DNA of 64,000 nucleotides from Caprimulgus europaeus (taxonomy: Eukaryota; Chordata; Aves; Caprimulgiformes; Caprimulgidae): positions 41,522,037 through 41,586,036 of the forward strand of contig OU015525.1 in the NCBI GenBank assembly GCA_907165065.1, read 5' to 3'. Made by a program: the position numbers and the translations under genes. The notes under the pieces were generated by a model. The model had not been told where the DNA came from and searched no databases. It saw only the letters and a list, made by a program, of their open reading frames with translations. Below are positions 1-11,071 of this stretch, in pieces. Position 1 is the first letter of the stretch, and each line of letters begins with the position of its first letter.

Positions 1-972
1 GCAGTGCAACATCTTGCTAGCAGCTGGTTTCTACAGGCATTCCTCAGGGATTGATACTGGGGTCAGCGCTGCTTAGTGTTTTTGTGGCACACCTGGTTGA
101 GGGGTTGGAGTGTGCTCGCAGGAAGTTCAGTGATGATACCAGACTGGGGTAGCAGTCAATACACTGGGGGCTGGAGCTGGTATTCAGAGTGACTTCACAG
201 AAACGGAATTGTCAGAAACATCATGAAGTTCAGTAAAAGCAAATGTGAGGTTGCACATCTGGGATGGAGCAATCCCATGTGACAGTACCCTGGGTAGAAG
301 GTGGCTTTGCAGGAAAGGACTTTGGCATTCTAGTTGACAACAAGTTGAACATGATTCAGCAGTGTGCCCGTGCAGCAAAGAAGATGAACTGCACACTGAA
401 CTTTTTTTAGCATGAGTGTAGCCAGCAGGTTGAGTGAAGAGGTTTTTTCCCTTGGCTTGGCACCAGTGCAAGTACATCTCAGAATATGGTGTCCAGTTTT
501 GGACTCCCCAGTACAAGATGAGGATTGACATACTAGAGCACGTTCAGTGGATGATGTGAGGCTGGAGCACACAATGTGTGAGGAGAGTCTGAGAAAAATG
601 GTTTTGTTTGGTCCGTAGCAGATAAAGGTGGGGAAGCGACTTTGGTCTTTAGTGACTTAACGGCAGGGTGCAGAGAAGAGGGAGTCACTCTTCTTGCAGG
701 TGCACGGTGATAGAATGAGAAGCAACAGAGATAAGTTGCAACACAGGAAATTTTGATTAGACATGTGGAAAGGTGTTTTACCATGAAGGTGACCAGACAT
801 CTAAACAGATTGCTCAGACAAGGTGGGGAATCCCCATCCCTGGAGACTTTCAAAACTCTGCTGAGTGAGGCCCTGAGCAGCCTGATCTAGTTGGACCTGC
901 TTTGAGTGGGAGGTTGGACTAGATGACCTTCAAAGGTCCCTTCCAACCCATATAATTCTCTGGTTCTGTGAA
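1..972 (+). mobile_element. CR1 LINE, 3' portion (runs off left edge)
   Basis: The sequence reads as the end of the CR1 reverse-transcriptase ORF followed by the CR1 3' UTR, in + orientation. Recognisable blocks include a decayed RT stretch near 35-160, the 'TTGACAACAAGTTGAACATG' block near 334 and the 3' end block at 912-972 (GTTGGACTAGATGACCTTCA, then TTCCAACCCA and a degenerate ATTCT repeat tail). The reading frame carries many stops and indels, so the copy is dead. It lies inside a TMEM68 intron in the sense direction. CR1 is the dominant LINE of birds, so this helps set the taxon. Confidence 0.9.
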
Positions 973-3900
973 TGAATTAAGGCTGTTCAGGGAAGACAAG
1001 CCCAAAGAGCCCAGATAATGCTCTGGATTGTGTTTCAAGTTCTGCACAATAATCTATGACTGGCAACCCAGGTAGTTGCCACCTCTCTTGTGAATCAAAC
1101 CAGAAAGACTGCTGTAATTTTTTCCTAGTGATAAGACTGCCTGATCTTGATTAAGTCTTCAGATTAAATTGGTTGCTTTTTCAGAAGATGTTAGAGTTAA
1201 CCAAAAGTTATTATACTTAATGCAGGAGAAATGGGGGTGTAAGGGGGTGGGGGATGGGTTTGGGGAGTCTGTAGGCTGTTAGACACACTTGGATTAGATG
1301 ATTTAATGATACGTCTGTTTTTATGATTATTGAATCTACTATGAATAGCTCTGAGGCATGGCTTGTTCCATGAATCTGAATTTCAGGTCCATTAACTGCA
1401 ATTGACTGGAGTGTGTTTATAAAATGTTGCTGTGCCTCCTAAGGGATGCATGAGCCTGCAAGGGATCAAACATGCCTCTTCCTACTGCTTAGTCTTGAAA
1501 GATACAGATTGATAACTTATGGAAGAGAATCTAATCTAATAGGAGACCTCCTATAGATATCTGGAGATTCCTGTTGAACATTGCCTAATGTATCTTTCTT
1601 TCACATCGATGCTAAAGGAAAATATTTCATTGTTTCAATTTATACTGTGCCAATGCTATGTATGCTTCTGTTGCTTGTGTTTTGGCAGAAGGATATGAAA
1701 TACGGTCCTGTGGCTTCTTGTTTTTACCTTTTAAATACTGGAGGTTAATCACAGAAGAAAAACATTACAATGGTTTCTGGTTCTTTTAGGTTCTTAGCTG
1801 TGTAATACTCAGAAATACATTGATTTCTCTAAGATTGAATTAAGAGAAAGCTTTTTCCCAAGGTGTGCTGTGAAGACTGAGATTTCACTTGGGTTATTCT
1901 CTATTACCCTCTCCTATAGCATGGGCCATGTTTGCTTCCTAGAATCATCTGGGACCCTTCTTTAAAGGTTGCATGCTATTTTAGGGATCTAAGTCCCACT
2001 CCTGTAATGTCCCAGAGGAAAGGAGCTGTGTCTTCTTGACTGTTACAGACACAAGGTGTTGCAAAATGTCTTGTGGACGGGGTGTTCTGCAGATACATAC
2101 GTGTGGTTACCTACAATTGTGAAAGGTTAGATTCAACGATAACATCCTTGCCATCTTGCTACCGGGTAACTGACAGACCCTGTGTTACAGTCACTGGGGC
2201 TAAGTTAAGAGAAATGTATATAGGACACTTATTGAGCTAAGTGTTACATGTGTTACTGGGTACTCTCCAAAGGGTTTTAATACACTGGGGTAGACACAAT
2301 GTTGTGGAAAATAAAAGTGTGCTGGGGCAAGGGGCAGAGTTCATATTGATCTGTAGAATAAAATTAATTTTGGACTTCTTGGTATTTGGAAAAAATGGCA
2401 TCCCTTCATGCTCTGGAAGGCTGAAAAATTATGTTTAGATAATTTTGAGTGTTGTTTTATTGATTAAAGTGGAAAAAATAATTCTTGATCATGTTCATAC
2501 AACAGCCAGTACTACCCCAGTGTATCTTCTGACTCCATGATGACCTTCGCCTTGGGCACAGGGTACCCTGGCTATTCCTTCAGGGCCACTGCACTAGTTC
2601 CTGTCTCTCTGCTGCTCTAACAGAGCCAGGTTTTTCCTCTTTACTACTGGAGCAGAGATATTGATAGTAATGTATGATCTGCTGGCTAGGCTGTGAGGTA
2701 CAGCTCAGAATATAAGGTTTATACTAAAAGTCAAGGGGGGAAATATGGATAAGAAATTTTGTAAAGACTTGAAAACCCACCCCACTACTATTATGTATTA
2801 CAAATTTTTGCCTATATTCTGTCTATATTCTGTTCTTTTTTCTGACTTGAACTGGACAGACTCATGGTGTTGATCTATCACACACACCTCCCCCCCTGCC
2901 TGCCCCATCCCCTTCCCCAGCATGTCCAATGCAGAAGGGAGAACTATCTTCACAGCTTCTGCTTCCTTGGAGTATCTCTTCCCACTCTCAACACTGCTCA
3001 TTACTGTTCTGTCTCTCTCTTGATAGAAAGGGCTTAGAGACAGGAAGCTTCCTACCACCAGTTACATTCCAGAGAGTTTTAATTAATTTGGGAATGTAAA
3101 ACATTGTAAAAAAAAAAAAAAAAAGATCTCACAAACAAAGCAAATGAGAGAAAATAAAATACTTCAGGAAAACTATTTCAGGTATCCTCTGTGCAAATGC
3201 TACTAGATGAAGACCGCTAGTGTCACCAGCGCTGTGTGAGGCACGCACAGCAGAATGAGAGAGGCGTAATGCAGCTTGTGTTCTATTGCCATGTTTACAG
3301 ACAGATCCTGGTTGTATATAGATATAAATCAGGACTAATTATACTCACACCAACTACAAAGGCTAGTTGGAGATCAGCGTTTAGTCCAGAGTTTAGTCAT
3401 GAATAAACTAATGATACGCTGCCTCATGCTGTCCTTCCCAAGCCCTTAGTTTATGTAGGCTGTAAGGGAAGACAGATCTCTGTTGAGAGGCAAACTTGAC
3501 TAGATCAGCTCTGTGCCCTTGTCTATGAGTAATAAGGTTGTTTGCCTCGGTGGGAAACTTCAAGAAAGAGAAGTAATCTTTCCCACACTGCTCAGTCATC
3601 TAAGGTTCTCATTTTGATGTGCAGTACTTATAAATACTATATAAATTTAAAATTTATTAAACCAAGTTATCATAGTCGATTTCCTGCAAACAGAGGTTTA
3701 TGCTAGTTATTTTCTTTCACATTAGGCTAGCTGTCTAAATTGATCAGGTATGCACCCACTTGATGCTTGTAAGCAAATTTTTGATGTTCTGCTGTTTCTT
3801 GAAGAGTAGGGTCAGTATGACATTCAAATTCAAGATGATATGAGGAGCTTTTGTAACTTGACAGTTAAAATTGTCAGTAAATGAAAAATCATAACCTAAG

Positions 3901-4498
3901 ATGAATATACCCAGCCCAGGCTTGCCAGATGCCTCTTTGTGTGAAAGGCCATCCGGGTACTGGGTACTCACAGACTGAACCAGGGAGTAAATTCCTGCAT
4001 TGATCTGTAACACAGAATGCTGCATTTTCTTTATTATTCTCCTTCTTGTGCACAGACTGCTCTTTATTTGCCAAAGTTAAAAAAACCCCAACACAACAAT
4101 TTGCAGATATTTTCTCTGGTTACACTCTATTAGGACTGTGCTGCGTTGAAAAGTTGAGCTTGGGCTAGGAGCCAGTGCCCTGGAGCTAACTTAACAACTC
4201 CTTTGAAGGGATGCATGGAAGATGTCACAGAGTGCTTGCCAGTCTTTTTCCAGTTTAGTTCTGCTTGTGAGATAGCACCTGACTTCACTATGACAAAAGC
4301 CACTGAAAACCCTAGATCTTCAATGTTTTAGACCAAAATTTATAAGCAGGACTTATGCTTCAGTTCCTCTAGAAAAATCTTTGATTTGGGGTTACAGGTT
4401 ATTAGACAAGTTTTAGCCATTGTGTTATATGTTTGGAATCTGTACTTGATGGTAGTATGAATTAACATTTTCTGAATTAAAATTATATTACCCTACAG
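973..4498 (+). other. TMEM68: TMEM68 intron (upstream of first visible exon)
   Basis: No coding exon is visible here. I looked for the expected upstream TMEM68 exon carrying the acyltransferase HX4D motif and did not find it, so it must lie left of the window. A stretch near 1270-1330 faintly resembles a CR1 tail but is too decayed to call. There is an A-rich run at 3107-3124. The intron ends at a good acceptor, CCCTACAG, at 4491-4498. Confidence 0.6.
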
Positions 4499-4692
4499 GT
4501 TTTAAACTATTACTTGATGTACATGGAGTTATGCATGGACCAAAAGAAGAATGTGTCAGTGCTCTGAAGAAGGGCTGTCTGCTAGCCATTGCCCCAGGTG
4601 GAGTTCGGGAAGCACTCTTTAGTGATGAAATGTATACTATTATCTGGGGTAACCGGAAGGGCTTTGCTCAGGTGGCCATTGATGCAAAAGTG
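4499..4692 (+). CDS. TMEM68: TMEM68 coding exon A
   Basis: The acceptor CCCTACAG ends at 4498 and the donor GTGGTAAGT begins its intron at 4693. The exon starts with two bases of a split codon and then encodes 64 residues from FKLLLDVHGVMHG to AIDAKV. It contains the PGGVRE block and the NRKGF block, the most conserved stretch of the acyltransferase fold outside the HX4D motif. The open frame continues past the donor, but that extension shows no family similarity. Confidence 0.93.
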
Positions 4693-7600
4693 GTAAGTAT
4701 GACAGATTGCAGAAAGGGAGCAAAGAATGCTAACTTCTTCCAGGGAAAGCTGTTTTGATTATCATATATCTGGGGTTATATTGCTGAGTGTTATGACTGT
4801 GGTCTACTTGCTCTCATAACGACACTTCATGACTGTTTTTGTTGCTTTCGATGAGAAGACTTTGGAGTCAGCTAAGAGTACTGTGGTCAGGAAATCCAGA
4901 GTTTAAAAGAATGAGAGATGAAATCCAGGATGGTTTCTACGTTACAAGTTTCTGCTGTTTTACACATACTTGGTCAGGATTGTAATGGCTCAACCCCTGA
5001 CCAGAATGATTGAGAAGCAACCATACATCATCGACCTTCCCCTGCCGCTGAAGTATACTGTGACCCAGTACAGTGTAGACGCATTGGCACTAGGTACTGT
5101 ATTGGCATTTTTTGGTAGTAAGGGATATCTAGAGCATGCAGCAGCAGGAGGAGATGCTGTTCACTAGTGTGAACTGTCTCTTCAAGTCTGATATATATCA
5201 TTCTGCTTGGTCAGCAGGCAGATAATGATTCATATGGGACCAACTGTGAAAGGCACATAAAGTGTATGATATATTTAAATGGTAACTATTTTAGTAATAA
5301 TTTCAGAGTCTCTCTCATTCTTGATTTGTTGTTGAAAGATGTGTGCATATGTCTGTAGGCCTACATATACCTAATTTAAAAGTAAGTCTCACACCAAGAG
5401 TTTTATATTTAGGTACTGTCAAAGAGAGACTAGTTAAATCTCTGGATTTTATACAGAAATAGCACACTTTTAAGACCCAATTATAAGTGTGTGTCACTTT
5501 TCTCAGGAGGAAAATAACACTGTTCAAACAGGATATTTTCAACAGTTTTAGATTTTACTAACGTATTGTAATAGCATATTAAAGGCCATACTGGGGATTC
5601 AGCTGTGGTTGCACTCGTTATATTTATTTTATTGAATGTGTGTTCAGTTCCCTTTATGCACTCACAAAGGTCTTGCAGCTTCATCCCTCCCTTAAAAAAA
5701 CCTGAGAGATGCAGTAGAATAGGAATAGTGTCGGAGGCAGACTGAAAGTGGGGAAAATATATTTAAAGATGAACTTTAAGTCACATTTAATCATGAGCAT
5801 AATTCCTCATAGAAAAATGTGACTAAAACATCAGAAAAATGTATCTAAAACTGAGACCTTCACCTTGTTGAAGTTGCCTCATTTCAGTAGTTTGTTTGCC
5901 AGAATTTTTGTCATATAAAGTAACTTGGTACGTGCAAAAATCTCTACCTGGGTATCAAAAGTACAGTGTTCCAAATAAGATGGTTCTAGAATAAAGAAGT
6001 CTGTAAGTTTGTTACCATTCAGTTCAGGCAACTGCACTTCTTTTTATTATTTATACTTGCATTGCATTATTTACAGACTTCTCCCCTCCCGCCCCCCTGC
6101 AAAAAAAAAATCCCAACTCGATACTTGTCTGAAAAATTTCTACATATTGTTTGAAAAAGTTTGAAAGAATCTAAATGTTTGAAAATCCCATAGAGTTCTG
6201 TATTTCTGATGATGCTATGTACGGTGAGTACATACCCTAAAATGATATTTCATGTAGTAGTTGACTCCCTCCTGGTTCTTGTAAATCTTGACAGCTGTCT
6301 GCAAGTTCAAAAACAGCAATAAGACCTTGAAATATTCAGTGCCATTCCAAATATTCATCAGCAGAAATAAATCATGGACATGTATTGAATATGACACATC
6401 ATGTGTGAAGCAATACATCAGCATAGCAGAGATGAATCAGACAAGTTTAGGGCCCCAATCCTGTGAATTCTTCCCTTTGAGCATAACTCATTAGGTAAGA
6501 GGTCTAACTGCTTGAGTCACAACTGTGCAAACAGTGCTAGATGAGGGGAAGTCTAAATGCTCCATAGGTTCTGAAATTCTGGACTGCTTTGAGAAAATGG
6601 ACTTGCTGAAACAGTGACTCACTGAAATCTCATGGTGTTCTCCAGCTTGAAACCTCATGGCAGAAGGTCGCAGAAGAAGTTAAGAATACTCGCTTTGCTC
6701 TCTGTATGTCCTTGTCTGAGAAACACTCCTGAATTTAATTTGCTTGTTGGATTTAAGTGAGGTGGAAGTTTTTTAGACAGTGCTATTTTCATTAAATTCT
6801 TAATTTATTTTTTTTTTCCTCCTAGCCCATCATTCCTATGTTTACACAAAATGTTCGAGAAGGCGTTAGAACATTAGGAGGAATAAGTAAGATATTTTCT
6901 ATTTTTTTGTAGTTTATTTTTCCATATGTGTTTAGCCTGTCACTGTAGAAATAATCCCTGTATAAATTTGAGATTTGACACAGCCTTGTTTCTGGAGGTT
7001 TGCTCTCTGGTAGAGTTCAGAGATGCTATTAGGATTTAATATCAGCATTAGATGTGGTATTGGCTCATCTAAGTTACTATCCATATAACAGTGTGCCTCC
7101 ACAGAGGCAGCGGCAGCAGAAGAAAGGAAAAAGGAGCCAGAAAAAGGCAAATAGAGTTAGATCACTTCTTCTCTGCTTATATCTGCTACACCAAGTCTAG
7201 GTTTCCTGCTCTCTGTTAAGAAGCAAAGCAAACAGGAGTTTGCAGCTGACAAATAATTTCTTTAAATGTCCTCCTAAAGCTTACACCTCTACTTGTACTT
7301 AAACTTTGAATGATTTGAAATATATTTAATCTGTTATTGGTTTACTGTTCAGCACTGGACCTGTAATTCCACACAAAATCTTGCATTTGCCTGCACTCTT
7401 TCCTCATCTCTATGGGACTTCCAGCCAGCACACAAATCGATGGGTGTATATCTGAAGGATCCATCTCTGGGATGATTAGATGCCCACATCTCTGCTGATC
7501 TGATAGTGTTAAGCCCCCTTTTTATATTCTTCAACTTACTATCTTGCAGAAAGGGCCTGAACAGTGTCCCCCACATCACATGTTCTGCCTCATGTATGAT

Positions 7601-10600
7601 GTCATGCTCTTCATCAGAGGACTGCAGGGCAAAACAGTTCTGTTTCTCTCCTCCTCTAATTAAAAGCTTTATATTACATGGAGAAATCTAAGGCATCAGA
7701 TGTAGACACAGAGTAATTCACACATTCGTCAGGTTGTACAAAAATAAACAGCAATTAATTGTTTCTGTGTTCAGGAGAATCTTCCAAACAAGCAGAGGTT
7801 GAAGCCAAAATCAATCATGCTACTTGTATTCTACAGCAGAGGTGCTAGAGGAATTGAATTCTATTGATCACTGGAGGTATTATTCCAGTTTCAGTGGTTT
7901 TGGAATATTCTTTGTTATAGGTACAGTAAATTCCAAATCTTGGTCAGTAATGATTTTCTTATGCCAACATCTCAGTTAAAGGAATTTCTCATCTAAAATT
8001 GAGAGAGAGAATATTAGCACCCATTCTGCAAGGAATCTGTTCTGGGTGCCTTTGGGCTAGAGGCTTAGAAGGTGTCCTCTTAGAGCTAATGGAAATACCT
8101 GATTTTTCTCTCTTTTTATAATTGTTTCACTGCAGCCAGTGTGCGATCTGAAAGAGCAATTCAGTGTAGTAGCATTACTGGCCTTTAGGCAGATAAGGCT
8201 GTTTCTGATCCGCTAGACCTCAGTGGGACTGAACAGAACAATCTTTCAATACTAGTTTCTTATACTAACCTGCAAAATTAGCTGAACTATAAGCTGTATT
8301 GCCTGGCATTTCCTTCCTCTCCAGAGAGACAGCTATTTGATATTTCTCCTGTTCTTCCTTCTCTTTGCAGCTACTCTTTGGAGGAGAGCTTTCACACCAA
8401 GTTAGGGTGGAAATAAGTCTGGTGTTACCATTAATGCAACTTTTAGGAAGTGGAAGTCAAGGGTAGAATAGCACTTGAGATGACGTGTTGTTTGAGAATC
8501 TGGGTCAGGGACTGGATTACCTGACAAGCCAGTTTCAGTTTTAACACATACTGGGGAAAAAAAATTTCACAGAATAATCTCTCTCTCTCTCTCTCTCTCC
8601 ACCTCCCTCCCACCCCTCCACCTCCCTCCCACCCCTCCACCTCCCTCCCACCCCTCCACCTCCCTCCCACCCCTCCACCTCCCTCCCACCCCTCCACCTC
8701 CCTCCCACCCCTCCACCTCCCTCCCTTTTCCTTCTCCTGCTTTCCCCATAAATTTTTTCATATTAGAAATACTTAGGTCACTATATGAACGTATTAGATT
8801 GCCAGTAGTTCCTATGTACGGTTGGTTTCCAGTCAAGCTTCGTACATTTATTGGAGAACCCATTCCATATGAACCAAATATAACTGCCGAGGAACTAACT
8901 GCGAAGGTAAGATAGATATGCATTTATATATTGAAAAGGTTGACTGTTCTGATAGAAAACACTGGAATATTCTTATAAAGTGATTTCTGCCTTAGAGCTA
9001 GTTATAGAAGTTGGTGGAATCATGGTAAGCTTTGGACTTGCTTAATTCTGAATGCTCTTCTTAAGTCCTTTCTTTTTATTACTACATCTTGCAGATGTTC
9101 TAGGCCTTTTAAATTCAATACTACACCCTATATTTGCTTCGAGAACCAATTTGCTTTAGGGACTGAAGTTCAGCCAGGTGAGACTGCTCTGGTTGATAAA
9201 GGCATAAGCACTTCACCCAGAGAAAGTGTTCTGGTTGTTCTTCTAATGAAGCCTTTCAAACACAGCAAATCCATGCTCACAAACTGTTAAAATTCTATAC
9301 AATAAAGAAATCAATGTAAATAATTTCACTGCTTTGTGTGGTGTGTTTCCATTTCTATTTCTTCCAACTTCTCACCCAACAAATTAACTTTTGAATGTTC
9401 CCCTAGTTCAGATTTAGGTGGTTTATAGAAAGGATTGTCGGGTCCTCATGATCACTTAGTTTATTAATAGATTTCACAATGCAAAGATATACAACATGCG
9501 AGTGATGGAGCAGTTGGGTGGAAAGGACTGAAATAGCCATTTTTGAAGGCTACGCAGATGGTCACTTTTAGAATTCTGAAAACTTCACTTGAGAAAAAGA
9601 GATTTTTCTTTTTGAACCATGCAGATGTCAGTTCAGTTGTCTCCTCCTCTGTTTACCCTCTGTAGGTAGACATTTTAAGATGTCATTTTGCAGCAATCTA
9701 AGCTGCAAAATGACATCTTATAAAATGTCTATCTGCATTATCTTATGCCCTGGATATGGAAGACTGTTTCTTTTAGGGGTTCTGTCTGACAGAGCTTGCG
9801 AACTGTTGACTTTCAGGAGAGAATATGTGTTTAAAGGACTTTTAAACATTCTTTGGCATTTTATGTTTGTGCCAACCCTCACTTGCTTCCAACTTAAGTG
9901 CAAATTCTGCTAGATAAGACCCTTAGAATGTGAATCCCCTATAACCCTAGTCAGTGATTTTAAAGTTGTATCTCATGTTTCAGGCTATGGCACATTATGC
10001 ATTTTCCCATTTTATACATGGGAATATATAAAAAAAAAGAAGCTCAAATTTTTTTACCTAATAGAAATTTTAGATCTGTAGAGACACTTTAGGACCAGTT
10101 CTATAAAGAGGTGTGGGCAGGAACCTTCTCCCAAGACTTAACAGTTGATCACATACTTGATATAAGCAGAGCGAGTTTGTACCAAGAAACATTTTTCCCC
10201 TTGCTGACCACTGGTTTACAAAGGCAAATAGTTCTCTGTTCTGTCTCTGGCCTTAAGGATTCAGTAGTTTTTGCTTCTCTAGGCAGAATAGGAAGGTTAC
10301 GACATGTTCTCACCATAGCTTTTGCGTATTACCCTGGTTTTGAGTGTTCCCCATAGAGCTTTTATATAATGAGAATGACTGCTATTTAACTTCTTGGCCT
10401 GATAGGTTTTTGAGTGAAAAGTGAATGCTGCTGTCATAGGCAGTATTTTAGGTGTGGTTTAAGTGTGCTTTACAGGACCAGCTCCTTTAGGGGGCTTTGG
10501 CACAGGGATAATTACTTTGTACAAGCCAAATGTGCTGAGCCACAGCTGTGTTTCCAGCGCTGCTTCTGAGGATGTGTAGAAGCAAAGTTCTTGCATACTG

Positions 10601-11071
10601 AAACAGTGTTAGCGGTGCAAACCTGGGCACAGGCAGAAGTTTTCTGAGTCACAGTACAGCATGCAGGCACTGACATACTTTTTAGATCTAGGTGTCTTCA
10701 TTAATGTACTCCATCATCATTTTACTATTGCATATCCCTAATAGAGCTTGTGAACACAGCTACCAGAGAGAAAAGATACTAGTTTGTTGAGCTGTTTCTT
10801 GGCAGTGATCCCACAAACACATCCTGTGGGCTTAAATATGGAAAAATAGTATTTCGAGGTTGCAATAGTTCTGTGACATTTGAAAGGATGAAAAAGAACC
10901 TAGAAATTGTGTTAATGTATGAACAATTTAAAGGTGACTTAATCTGACTTTTCTCTTTCCCTACAGACAAAAGCAGCACTCCAAGCTCTGATAGAAAAAC
11001 GTCAGAAAATACCAGGAAATATATTTAGGGCTTTAATGGAACGATTTCAAACACAAAAGAAAGAAGATTAA
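4499..11071 (+). CDS. TMEM68: TMEM68, C-terminal half (four exons, 5' part outside window)
   Basis: TMEM68 is an ER membrane protein of the PlsC/DGAT2-like acyltransferase family. Mammalian work links it to triacylglycerol synthesis independent of DGAT1 and DGAT2 (DIESL). Joining 4499-4692, 6826-6886, 8767-8906 and 10967-11071 gives 165 residues plus a split first codon, about half of the roughly 324-residue human protein. Visible family signatures are APGGVREAL (residues 31-39 here), GNRKGFAQVAI (50-60, the NRKGF block shared with DGAT2/MOGAT proteins), PIIPMF (65-70) and VPMYG (99-103). The tail is lysine-rich and ends KKED. All three internal introns have GT-AG ends and the phases match (0, 1, 0). 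The HX4D catalytic exon and the N-terminal membrane segments lie upstream of base 1. XKR4 lies convergently downstream, as at human 8q12. The frame is intact, with no sign of decay. Confidence 0.93.
4693..6825 (+). other. TMEM68: TMEM68 intron
   Basis: The intron is 2133 bp with GTAAGT at its start and a T-rich tract before CCTAG at 6821-6825. A short open stretch at about 4970-5167 has oddly balanced codon content (see findings). Otherwise I see only AT-rich DNA and an A-run near 6101-6110. Confidence 0.85.
6826..6886 (+). CDS. TMEM68: TMEM68 coding exon B (61 bp)
   Basis: This small exon, too short to show as a long open frame, encodes PIIPMFTQNVREGVRTLGGI plus one base of a split lysine codon. 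The acceptor is TTTTTTTCCTCCTAG and the donor is AATAA|GTAAGAT. It joins in frame to exon A, which ends on a complete GTG codon, and to exon C. Confidence 0.92.
6887..8766 (+). other. TMEM68: TMEM68 intron containing a C-rich minisatellite at its 3' end
   Basis: The intron is 1880 bp. The first 1.69 kb holds no recognisable element. The last 190 bp is a CT microsatellite and a 19-bp C-rich tandem repeat, followed by the acceptor TTTTTTCATATTAG at 8753-8766. Confidence 0.85.
8579..8725 (+). repeat. (CT)n microsatellite plus 19-bp minisatellite
   Basis: A (CT)10 run at 8579-8598 leads into a perfect tandem array with unit ACCTCCCTCCCACCCCTCC. Copies start at 8601, 8620, 8639, 8658, 8677 and 8696, and a partial copy starts at 8715, about 6.6 copies in all. 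The unit is not a multiple of three, so open frames across it are artefacts. On the minus strand each unit has four or more G-runs, a G-quadruplex pattern. The array ends about 41 bp before the exon C acceptor. Confidence 0.97.
8767..8906 (+). CDS. TMEM68: TMEM68 coding exon C (140 bp)
   Basis: The acceptor is CATATTAG and the donor is GCGAAG|GTAAGA. The exon completes a lysine codon and adds 46 residues, including LYERIRLPVVPMYG and FPVKLRTFIGEPIPYEP, then ITAEELTAK. The VPMYG and GxPIPY stretches are typical of the C-terminal half of this acyltransferase family. It ends at phase 0. Confidence 0.93.
8907..10966 (+). other. TMEM68: TMEM68 last intron
   Basis: The intron is 2060 bp, from GTAAGA to CTTTCCCTACAG. 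It contains a near-perfect inverted repeat at 9662-9736 (separate entry). I see no other repeat or gene. Confidence 0.85.
9662..9736 (+). repeat. Intronic inverted repeat / hairpin of pre-miRNA size
   Basis: The left arm 9662-9694 pairs with the right arm 9702-9736 around a 7-nt loop (AATCTAA, 9695-9701). The inner 18 bp (AAGATGTCATTTTGCAGC and its complement) is perfect. A 2-nt bulge follows, then AGACATTTT pairs perfectly, then a few wobble pairs. The whole unit is about 75 nt and is transcribed in the sense direction within a TMEM68 intron. Its role is unknown. Confidence 0.85.
10967..11071 (+). CDS. TMEM68: TMEM68 terminal coding exon
   Basis: After the acceptor CCCTACAG this exon encodes 34 residues, from TKAALQALIEKRQKIPGNIF to a lysine-rich KKED end, with the TAA stop at 11069-11071. 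The amphipathic helix-like sequence and the QKIPGNI motif fit the TMEM68 C-terminus. Confidence 0.93.
   Translation, partial: TKAALQALIEKRQKIPGNIFRALMERFQTQKKED

Noticed and set aside
1270-1335. Second CR1 tail just after the first CR1
   Set aside because: Only a few words (GGATTAGATGAT, TTTTATGATTATTGA) resemble the CR1 end; too short and diverged to support.
8601-8725. CRISPR-like array
   Set aside because: The copies are contiguous with no spacers; this is a eukaryotic minisatellite.
8443-8923. Two glycine-rich repeat 'proteins' on the minus strand
   Set aside because: They are translations of the 19-bp minisatellite antisense to TMEM68; the unit length is not a multiple of three and the frames cross a real exon on the other strand.
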